A stretch of 27,293 nt of DNA. Source: Akkermansia muciniphila (lineage in GTDB: Bacteria > Verrucomicrobiota > Verrucomicrobiia > Verrucomicrobiales > Akkermansiaceae). This document shows, piece by piece, positions 1-6,462 of the stretch. The position numbers were made by a program, and so were the translations under genes. Every line of letters starts with the position of its first letter. Position 1 is the stretch's first letter. The notes below the pieces were generated by a model that saw nothing but the letters and a program-made list of their open reading frames with translations, had not been told where the DNA came from and did no database searches. The DNA lies in NCBI GenBank assembly GCA_004557455.1, contig SFDX01000032.1, positions 1-27,293 on the forward strand. The letters are read 5' to 3'.

Positions 1-1130
1 CACCATGAGCACCGCAAGCCCCCGGAGACATGCAAGGGGAACCACGCCGGCGCAAGTATACCCTGCCACCACCTCCGGCACGTCACCACCGCAAGGGCAA
101 GGGGACCCGCCGCAGACATGCCGCAGCGCGAGCCCCGGTGGTGGACACCACGCCCGCACCACCTGCCACACCTCCGGAATACTCACCGCACCACCACGAG
201 GCCCGCCATGAGCACCGGGCAAGCAAGCCTCCGGCATTCTCTCACCATCCCGGCGCAAGTACACCCCGCCACCACCCCCGGCGCACCATGAGCACTCCGC
301 AAGCCCCCGGAGACATGCAAGGGGAACCACGCCGGCGCAAGCATACCCACGGGCCACCACCACGGGGCGCACCATGAGCACCGCAAGCCCCGCCGCATGC
401 TTACCACCACGCCCCGGACGTGGACACCATACCCCGCACCACCTGCCACGCCTCCGGAATACCCACCGCCCACCACCACGGGCGCACCATGAGCCGCAAG
501 CAGGTGGACACCATGACCCACGTAAGCACCACCACCCACCCGCCGGTGAACCTATCCCCGCGCAAGTAAGCCCTGCCACGCCTCCGGCACGTCATCCGCA
601 AGGGGCACGCCGCAGACATACCCCGCAAGCACACCGCAGCGCAAGCCCCGGAGGTGAGCACGGCCACCGCACCCACGCAGGCACCACCACCACCGCCCGC
701 CGGTGAACCTATCCCCGCGCAAGTGAGCCCTGCCACGCCTCCGGACATCATCACCGCAAGGGGACCCGCCGCAGACATGCCCCGCAAGGCACACCACAGC
801 GCACGCCCCGGAGGTGAACACCATACCCCGCACCATCTGCCACGCCTCCGGAATTACCCACCGCCCGCCACCACGGGCCCGCCATGAGCACCGGGCAAGC
901 AAGCCGCCCGCATTCTCTCACAATCCCGGCGCAAGTACACCCCGCCACCACCTCCGGCACATGAGCACCCGCAAGCATGCCCCGGAGGATATGCAAGCCC
1001 GCCGCCCGCGCATGCACCACGGCCCCCGGAGGTGGACACCATGCCCGCCCCGACCTTTATACACGCACACGCGCGCACGCGCACGAGCGCGAAACAACGT
1101 AGACTGAGCACCCCCGGCACGCCAAAAGCC
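1..1130. repeat. C-rich mosaic repeat region, non-coding
   Basis: About 1.1 kb very rich in C and poor in T on the plus strand, built from recurring blocks. The hexamer CGCAAG occurs 17 times between 13 and 975, often 36-46 bp apart. Longer blocks recur in shuffled order: 1-60 with about 284-343; 206-280 with 882-956; 146-212, 425-493 and 820-888; 541-605 with 699-763. Several frames are open on both strands only because T-poor, GC-rich DNA lacks stop codons. The translations are low-complexity Pro/His/Arg or Gly/Val, with no domain, no ribosome site and no consistent frame between repeat copies. I therefore call no gene here. The region begins before the window. Function unknown. Confidence 0.75.
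1058..1085. other. Alternating pyrimidine-purine tract (Z-DNA-prone)
   Basis: Twenty-eight bases alternate strictly between pyrimidine and purine, mostly CA and CG steps, at the downstream edge of the C-rich repeat region. Such tracts can adopt Z-DNA under negative supercoiling. Whether this one does is inference. Confidence 0.5.
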
Positions 1131-1292
1131 CCCGCCGCTGACGCATACAACACGTCCACCGCCCGTTATGGACAAGGGACAAAAAAAGGGGCAAGACATG
1201 CAAGAATAAGGTACAAGAAAACCCGAAAAGCATTGACACTCAATGCCTTTCTATAATCTCAAAAAATAGTTTGTCAAATTCTCATTTTGGTG

Positions 1293-1320
1293 TTGACAGA
1301 ACAGAGAAAAAGTGTAAAAT
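1293..1320 (+). promoter_or_regulatory. Sigma70-like promoter before the gene at 1419
   Basis: TTGACA (1293-1298), a 16-base spacer, then TAAAAT (1315-1320). This leaves a leader of roughly 90 nt before the ATG at 1419. A small perfect hairpin with 7-bp arms sits upstream at 1230-1246. Confidence 0.5.
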
Positions 1321-1418
1321 GACCCTCGTAAGGGACACAGAGCGTCTGAATTGCCGTATGAAGATATACCCAATGAAGTGTCGAAAGCGGCCCTATAACC
1401 CATTGAACATAGCAAGAT

Positions 1419-1835
1419 ATGTCTACATCAAACAATACAACCGGTTCCGCATCAGCGGATGAAAATATGAGTTCAAATACATACGATTTCATCCCGGCCG
1501 ATAGGGTCGAGGTGTTTCCGTTGTCACAGGTCGGGGCGAAGGATGAATCCGGCTTCTACACGGCGAGCGGCACCCCGCTCAAGTCGGTGGGTATCTCCGG
1601 TGTCTCGGGCAGCGAGTTGGATGTCATCGAGCAGCCCGCCGAGGGCACGGATGCTTTCTCGGTGAGTCAGGGCCAAGTGAATACCCCGATGTCGCCGACC
1701 ATGTGGAAGGAGTCGCGGAGCTTCACCGATGACGAGGGAAATTCTAAAAATGAAAATAACGTGTCAACTAATCATCATTTAAATAGTTTTTTATTGAAGC
1801 TTGTTATTTTTTTCTTTCGTTTATGTGTATATTAA
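1419..1835 (+). CDS. Small hypothetical protein of mosaic composition
   Basis: A 138-residue open frame that I do not recognise. The first 25 residues are Ser/Asn/Thr-rich and AT-rich in codon use. Residues about 26-108 are encoded by GC-rich DNA like the core genes. From about 1740 the sequence turns abruptly AT-rich, with Asn-rich residues ending in a hydrophobic stretch rich in Phe, Leu and Val just before the stop. The abrupt change suggests that the last 30 codons belong to a different piece of DNA and that the original reading frame was cut. There is no Shine-Dalgarno sequence; the start is the first ATG after the promoter at 1293. It may be a truncated gene rather than a functional protein. 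Confidence 0.4.
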   Translation: MSTSNNTTGSASADENMSSNTYDFIPADRVEVFPLSQVGAKDESGFYTASGTPLKSVGISGVSGSELDVIEQPAEGTDAFSVSQGQVNTPMSPTMWKESRSFTDDEGNSKNENNVSTNHHLNSFLLKLVIFFFRLCVY

Positions 1836-1867
1836 AATGTGAGTCAAAAGCAGACGAGGTTTCTCAT

Positions 1868-2207
1868 ATGAACGATAAAATTGTTTGCAAAGTGTATGAA
1901 TATATACAAGTAAATCAACAAGGTTTTAAAGTAGGCCAATCATGCGTGCAGATATATATTAATGACATTTTGTTAGGGGGGGCTTCCCGTTATAGGCGAT
2001 GTTTCACATATAACAATAACACAAAATAAATTGAGCATCTATTCCAGACATGAGTCTGTTGAAATAAACATGTCTGACAAATCATGCAAAGGGTCTATTA
2101 GGGGAGAATTTAAGCTGCGGGACGATTATTTTGGCATTGTAAAAGAGTCGCCCAGTTTTATAAGAATTGTGAGGGAGTATCATATATTGCCTAATACGGG
2201 GAAATGA
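1868..2207 (+). pseudogene. Small AT-rich gene frameshifted at a seven-G run
   Basis: The frame opens at ATG 1868, preceded by GAGG (1856-1859) at an ideal 8-nt distance. It reads 36 codons into a run of seven G (1976-1982). As sequenced, the frame then gives an Arg/Asn-rich tail that stops at 2029. With six G it continues for another 74 codons to TGA at 2205-2207, giving a 112-residue protein with well-formed, mostly polar alternating sequence and no internal stop. Codon use is alike on both sides, so I read it as one gene. It could be a decayed gene, a phase-variable gene switched by slippage in the G run, or a sequencing error in the homopolymer. I do not recognise the family. Its AT content differs strongly from the core genes, which suggests transfer. 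Confidence 0.6.
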
Positions 2208-2235
2208 CGCCAGTTTATAACTTGACGAGAATTAA

Positions 2236-2300
2236 TCGTGTAGGGGGACTTTCGTCCCCCTCTCACACCACCGTACATGCCATTTATGGCATACGGCGGT
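2236..2300 (-). mobile_element. Group II intron 3' end (D5-D6), remnant
   Basis: Read on the minus strand, two consecutive hairpins match the end of a bacterial group II intron. The first (arms 2285-2300 and 2267-2283) has CCGTATGC opposite GCATGTACGG with the two-base bulge typical of domain 5, and a CGC triad at its base. The second (2243-2260) has 7-bp arms and a GAAA loop, as in domain 6, followed by the pyrimidine-rich 3' end at about 2236. The retained intron may extend inwards to about 2525, where the sequence changes to core-gene composition. There is no reverse transcriptase gene, and about 290 bp is too short for a full ribozyme, so this is a truncated copy. Confidence 0.65.
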
Positions 2301-2585
2301 TTCTCGGCGTGTGATTAGTCTCGGAACTGATGTTCCTGCCGCAACTCCTTTATCTCTCCTCGCCGGATACCCTGACAACTCCTCCGCACCGTTACAAGGA
2401 TTCGGACTTGCACCGCTTTCCCTTCCTCGGTCGAGGCTTCGTACATTTCAGTACTTCTTGGCTCTGCTGCTATATGTTCTATAAGGTGGTATCCGACCGA
2501 TGGGCGTTGTCTGAATTGAACGACCGCGCCGGGGTAGGATGCGGGGCTGATGGGGCGGGGTGATGAAATCCCGCGCATTTTTTGC

Positions 2586-2614
2586 TTGCGGGCGGGCGGG
2601 GCGTGTGCTAAACT
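2586..2614 (+). promoter_or_regulatory. Promoter of the phosphohexomutase gene
   Basis: TTGCGG (2586-2591), 17-base spacer, TAAACT (2609-2614). The ATG follows after 12 nt, so the expected leader is only about 5-6 nt, with no Shine-Dalgarno sequence. Confidence 0.55.
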
Positions 2615-2626
2615 GTCGGCAACGTT

Positions 2627-4570
2627 ATGGACAGCCGACTTCTTTCCGCACTTCAGCAGGCAGTTGCCGAGGGCAAACTGCTTGCCGCCGCCGTAGATAA
2701 CATTTGCCTGCTGCTGGAAGGCACCGGGGACCCCGTGGTGCCTGCCGCCGTGCAGCAACTGGCAGAGCAGGGGGCTTGGGCAGAGCTCAACAACCGCTTC
2801 TACAAGACGCTCGCATTCGGTACCGGCGGCCTGCGCGGCCGCACCATCGGCTCCGTCATCGCCCCGGCAGAGGCCGGCGAGGGCGGGGTGAACGGCCGCC
2901 CGCAGTTCCCCTGCGTCGGTACGGCCTGCATGAACTTCTTCAATGTGGGGCGCGCGATGCGGGGCCTCATTGCCTATGTGCGCCGCTTTGTGGAGGCCGA
3001 GGGCAGCGGGCGCAAACCGCTCATCGTCATCGGGCATGACACCCGCCACTTCTCCCGCGACTTCGCGGAGTTCTGCGCCCGCATCTCGACGGACTTGGGC
3101 TGCGACTGCGCCCTCTTCGACGGCCCTTGCTCCACGCCGGAGGTTTCCTTTGCCATCCGTGAGCTGAACGCCGACACGGGCGTGGTCATCACGGCCTCCC
3201 ACAACCCCGCGCACGACAACGGCTTCAAGGCCTATTTCAACGACGGCGCGCAGCTTGTCTCGCCGCATGACAAGGCGGTGATTGCGGAGGTGAACGCCCT
3301 CAAGACGGACGCCTACGAGCCGCTGCCCGCCGAGCAGCAGGGCAGCCTGCGCGTGCTGGGGCCGGACTTCGACCGCATCTACATCGACCGCCTCAAGGGC
3401 GTGGTGCTGCGCCCGGAGGTATTCGGCAAGGCTTCGGCCAAGGTGGTGTACACCAACCTGCACGGCACGGGCAAGCGCTGCGTGGTGCCCATTCTGCAGG
3501 AGGTGGGCTGCAATGTCATCACCGTGCCGGAGCAGGATGTGCAGGACGGGCGCTTCCCGACCGTGGCCTCCCCGAACCCGGAGAACGCGCCGGCTCTGGA
3601 CATGGCGATCCGCTTGGCCGATGCCGAGCAGGCCGATCTGGTGATTGCCACGGATCCGGACTGCGACCGCATGGGCATTGCCGTGCGAGATGCCGCCACG
3701 GGCAAGATGCAGCTGCTGACGGGCAACCAGACGGGCTGTCTGCTGGCCTGGTACCGCTGCAAGTCGCTGCGCGATGCGGGTTTGGTGACGGATGCGAACG
3801 CGGAGCACGCGGTGATGGTGAAGACCTTTGTGACCAGCCCGCTGCAGGACGCCATTGCGGCCCACTTCGGTATTGCTACCGTGAATGTGCTGACCGGGTT
3901 CAAGTATATTGCAGCCAAGCTCGGCAAGTACGAGCGCGCCATCCCCGCCGAGCTGCGCGGCAATTATCGCCGCATGGATGAGGCGGCCACCCGCGCCCTG
4001 CGCCTGCAGCACAGCAAGTACTTCGTCTTCGGCGGTGAGGAGAGCTACGGCTACCTGGCCCAGGACTTCGTGCGCGACAAGGATGCCAACGTGGCGGCCC
4101 TCTGCCTGGCGGAGATGAATGCTTACCTCGCCTCGCAGGGTATCGGCCTCACCGAGTGTCTGGATCACATCTACGCCGAGCTGGGCTTCTACAAGGAGCT
4201 GGGCAAGAACATCGTGATGGAGGGCGCGGACGGTGCGGCCAAGATTGCCGCGCTCACCCGCAGCTACATTGAGAACCCGCCCACCGAAATGGCCGGAACG
4301 CCCGTGACTGCGGTGCGCGATTTCTCGTCCGGCAAATTGGTAGATGCCGAGGGCGACCCCATCCCGGCGGAGAAGATGCTCTTCATCGACCTGGCGGACG
4401 GCCGCAGCTTCGCGGTGCGCCCCTCCGGCACGGAGCCCAAGATCAAGTTCTACCTCTTTGCCCACGGTGAGCGCGGGGCGGAGCTCGCCGCCTCGAAGGC
4501 TGCCGTAGAGGCGTCCATCAACGCCCTCTGGGCTGCGGTGGAGGCGGATGCGCACGCGCGCATGGCATGA
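2627..4570 (+). CDS. Phosphoglucomutase/phosphomannomutase family enzyme
   Basis: A 647-residue alpha-D-phosphohexomutase that should interconvert hexose 1-phosphate and hexose 6-phosphate in the cytoplasm. All four family loops are visible: the phosphoserine loop TASHNP (Ser191), the Mg-binding loop DPDCDRMG near residue 345, the sugar loop GEESYG near 468, and the phosphate loop RPSGTEPKIKFY near 600. GTGGLRG at 65-71 is the usual N-terminal motif. The length is slightly above the common 550-600, in keeping with the long subgroup that includes yeast-type and PgcA-like phosphoglucomutases. Substrate preference (glucose, mannose or ribose phosphate) cannot be read from the sequence. It starts just after its promoter and ends 4 nt before crcB, so the two are probably co-transcribed. 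Confidence 0.92.
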   Translation: MDSRLLSALQQAVAEGKLLAAAVDNICLLLEGTGDPVVPAAVQQLAEQGAWAELNNRFYKTLAFGTGGLRGRTIGSVIAPAEAGEGGVNGRPQFPCVGTACMNFFNVGRAMRGLIAYVRRFVEAEGSGRKPLIVIGHDTRHFSRDFAEFCARISTDLGCDCALFDGPCSTPEVSFAIRELNADTGVVITASHNPAHDNGFKAYFNDGAQLVSPHDKAVIAEVNALKTDAYEPLPAEQQGSLRVLGPDFDRIYIDRLKGVVLRPEVFGKASAKVVYTNLHGTGKRCVVPILQEVGCNVITVPEQDVQDGRFPTVASPNPENAPALDMAIRLADAEQADLVIATDPDCDRMGIAVRDAATGKMQLLTGNQTGCLLAWYRCKSLRDAGLVTDANAEHAVMVKTFVTSPLQDAIAAHFGIATVNVLTGFKYIAAKLGKYERAIPAELRGNYRRMDEAATRALRLQHSKYFVFGGEESYGYLAQDFVRDKDANVAALCLAEMNAYLASQGIGLTECLDHIYAELGFYKELGKNIVMEGADGAAKIAALTRSYIENPPTEMAGTPVTAVRDFSSGKLVDAEGDPIPAEKMLFIDLADGRSFAVRPSGTEPKIKFYLFAHGERGAELAASKAAVEASINALWAAVEADAHARMA

Positions 4571-4574
4571 CGGC

Positions 4575-4946
4575 ATGAAGAGCTTGCTCCTCATTGCCGC
4601 CGGAAGTGCCTGCGGAGGGGTACTGCGCCACCTGCTCGGCTGCCGTGTGCGGCTGCTGTGGGTGGGCGGTGCCTTTCCCTGGCACACCTTGCTCATCAAT
4701 TTGTCGGGCTGCTTGGTGCTGGGATTCCTCACCGGCTTGGCAGAGCGCTGCCCCGGGCTGCCGCAGGAGTGGCGTTTGGCCCTCACCGTCGGACTCTGCG
4801 GCGGCTTCACGACCTTCTCCACCTTCGCTCAGGAGAACATCGATTTGCTGCGCTCCGGCTCCCTCTTCCTTCCTGCCGCCTACATGGCCCTTTCACTCAT
4901 CGGCGGCTTGGCCCTGGCCGCCCTCGGGTTCTGCCTCGCCCGGTGA
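4575..4946 (+). CDS. crcB: Fluoride channel CrcB/FluC
   Basis: A 123-residue integral membrane protein with four predicted hydrophobic segments, the normal size for this family of dual-topology fluoride channels, which export F- passively. Family motifs are present: GSACGGVLRH in the first helix, an Asn in LLINLSG in the second, and GLCGGFTTFSTF, whose Phe and Thr residues line the pore and sodium site. The start at 4575 is chosen because the hydrophobic first helix begins there; a longer frame from 4548 overlaps the mutase gene. It follows the mutase by 4 nt and faces the FKBP gene across a shared terminator. No fluoride riboswitch is apparent upstream. Confidence 0.92.
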   Translation: MKSLLLIAAGSACGGVLRHLLGCRVRLLWVGGAFPWHTLLINLSGCLVLGFLTGLAERCPGLPQEWRLALTVGLCGGFTTFSTFAQENIDLLRSGSLFLPAAYMALSLIGGLALAALGFCLAR

Positions 4947-4955
4947 ATATAAAAT

Positions 4956-4986
4956 GCGGGCTGCGACTCCGTGAATCGCAGCCCGC
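4956..4986. terminator. Bidirectional terminator between crcB and the FKBP gene
   Basis: A perfect 11-bp stem (4956-4966 with 4976-4986) and a 9-base loop in the gap between convergent genes. On the minus strand the stem is followed by a T-rich stretch, so it best serves the FKBP transcript; on plus the T run is poor. Confidence 0.75.
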
Positions 4987-5007
4987 TTCGTGAAATGAGG
5001 AAGGGGG

Positions 5008-5877
5008 TTACTTCTTCGGCGTGGCGGGCACGATCTCGCCGCCCTGCGGGTCGAGACCCTGGGCGCGGAGCGCTGCCTCAATCTCCGGAGTGAGGGCATC
5101 GAGGCTGCCGGCAGCGGGTTTCGCGGGGGCCTTCTTGATGTCCTTGAGCGTCATCGTGAAGATGAGGGTGCTGTTCGCGGAGATGGGCCCGAGGTTCTGG
5201 TCGCCGTAGGCGAGCTCGGAGGGGATGTACACCTCCCAGGTGGAGCCGATGGGCATGAGCTTGAGGGCCTCCGTGAAACCGGGGATGACCTGGGTGATGG
5301 GGAAGTCCACCGGCTGACCCTCCGAGGAATCGAACACGGTGCCGTCCACGAGCTTGCCCTCGTAGACAACGGCGGCAATGGCGCTGTCGCCGTCCTTGGC
5401 GGCATCGAACTTACGGCCCTTGCCCTCAGTGATCACCTTGTACTGGAGGCCGCTGGCGGTGGTGGTCACGCCGGGCTTCTTGGCGTTCTCCTCTAGGAAC
5501 TTCTTGCCTGCCTCCTCATTGGCGTCAGCGGCAGCGGCATCGCGCTTGGCGAGCTCCTCGGTAAAGGCATTCATGGGAGCCTCCATGGCGGCGATGGTCT
5601 CCTGAGAGGGGCGCTCGCCCTTGAGGGCGGAAGCCAAGCCCTCCAAGAGCTTGTCCTTGTTGATGTCATCCATGGAGATGGACTTGGTCTCTGCGGTCAT
5701 CTGGGCACCGGTCATGTAGCCGATGTAGTAGGAGAAGGCCTCAGAGGGGGTCCACTGCGCAGCGGGGGCTGCGGCTGCCGGGGCGGCAGCGGGAGCGGCG
5801 GTCGGCTCTTGGGCAGCGGCCAGGGGAGCCATGGCTGCAAGAGCCAGGCCGAGCATCGTTTTGTGCATGTTATTCAT
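5008..5877 (-). CDS. Exported FKBP-type peptidyl-prolyl isomerase (FkpA/Mip-like)
   Basis: A 289-residue protein with a signal peptide (about residues 1-22, ending AAAQ) and an Ala/Pro-rich linker. An alpha-helical FKBP_N dimerisation region follows (about 45-130), then a C-terminal FKBP domain (about 160-248). The FKBP domain shows the usual VYEGKLVDGTVFDSS, QVIPGFTEALKLMPIG and IPSELAYGD stretches, including the Tyr, Asp, Phe and Ile that line the proline pocket. It should catalyse proline cis-trans isomerisation and act as a chaperone in the periplasm. A C-terminal tail of about 40 residues extends past the domain. It lies 12 nt downstream of the exported protein at 5890-6387 and shares its transcript. 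Confidence 0.9.
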   Translation of the reverse strand: MNNMHKTMLGLALAAMAPLAAAQEPTAAPAAAPAAAAPAAQWTPSEAFSYYIGYMTGAQMTAETKSISMDDINKDKLLEGLASALKGERPSQETIAAMEAPMNAFTEELAKRDAAAADANEEAGKKFLEENAKKPGVTTTASGLQYKVITEGKGRKFDAAKDGDSAIAAVVYEGKLVDGTVFDSSEGQPVDFPITQVIPGFTEALKLMPIGSTWEVYIPSELAYGDQNLGPISANSTLIFTMTLKDIKKAPAKPAAGSLDALTPEIEAALRAQGLDPQGGEIVPATPKK

Positions 5878-5889
5878 AATGAAATGCAG

Positions 5890-6387
5890 TTATTTTTTTG
5901 TGGTGTCAAGGTAGGTGTTCTTGGTCTTGGTCCAAGAATCCATTAGGGATTTGTAGAGCTGCCGCACCTGCGCCTCGCTGTCGAGCTGGAACTCCACATT
6001 GTGACTGTAGGCGCCCTCCGGGAACTTGCGGCCGGGCAGGCGGGTGGCGCCGCCGGTCTTGCTGTCCACCAGGTCGCGGGTGTTGCTCAGGCGTTCCTTC
6101 CAGGTGTTCGCCTGCTCGCCGGTGTAGGCATAGAAGCGGATGGAGTGGTTGCCCGTCGTGTCCACCGTCAGCTCGATCATGCGCACGGAGCCATCCAGCA
6201 AGTAGGAGTGCAGGCTGACGGAGATGACGGAGGTGAGGAGGATGCTGGTGGCGCCGCCGGACAGGTTCGCCGTCCACAGCGGTTTGGAGCAGGAAGAGGT
6301 ATTCACCGCGTTCTGCGCGGCGGCGGTGCCGGGCAGCACAGCGCAGGCAGTGCCGAGAAGAAGGAGAAGGTGGCGTGCGTTTTTCAT
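5890..6387 (-). CDS. Small exported protein of unknown function
   Basis: A 165-residue protein with a signal peptide (charged N-terminus, a run of Leu, then a GTAAAQ cleavage region near residue 24). The remainder is mainly polar beta-like sequence without a motif I can name. One Cys sits near the mature N-terminus in an SSC context. I place the start at 6387 because the signal peptide begins there and the -10 box lies 13 nt upstream; a longer frame would run through the promoter. It is the first gene of a two-gene unit with the FKBP isomerase, which hints at an envelope protein, but nothing shows its role. Confidence 0.75.
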   Translation of the reverse strand: MKNARHLLLLLGTACAVLPGTAAAQNAVNTSSCSKPLWTANLSGGATSILLTSVISVSLHSYLLDGSVRMIELTVDTTGNHSIRFYAYTGEQANTWKERLSNTRDLVDSKTGGATRLPGRKFPEGAYSHNVEFQLDSEAQVRQLYKSLMDSWTKTKNTYLDTTKK

Positions 6388-6400
6388 AACAGCAGATGCG

Positions 6401-6429
6401 ATTTTAGCGTGTGCGCGGCGGGACGTCAA
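6401..6429 (-). promoter_or_regulatory. Promoter of the exported protein-FKBP unit
   Basis: On minus: TTGACG (6424-6429), 17-base spacer, TAAAAT (6401-6406). The ATG at 6387 is 13 nt beyond the -10 box, so the leader should be about 6-7 nt. Confidence 0.65.
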
Positions 6430-6462
6430 GCTCATATGCAGTCATGACACACAGCGCGGCCT

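Noticed and set aside
1..1130. CRISPR array or coding repeats in the C-rich region
   Set aside because: Repeat copies are degenerate, unevenly spaced and shuffled, with no constant repeat and unique spacers. Open frames change between copies and have no start signals or family resemblance.
1233..1258. Promoter TTGACA with TATAAT
   Set aside because: The two hexamers are only 13 bases apart, too close for sigma70. TTGACA also lies within a small hairpin.
2330..2480. Cobalamin riboswitch on the minus strand
   Set aside because: GGTGCAAGTCC and a GTCAGGGTATCC-like stretch resemble riboswitch boxes. The spacing is far too short, the CCCGC-ACTG box is missing, and the sequence leads into an intron end rather than a B12 gene.
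2315..4822. Very long open frame on the minus strand
   Set aside because: It lies opposite the mutase and crcB genes, whose catalytic motifs are unmistakable. It is an antisense shadow caused by GC-rich codon bias.
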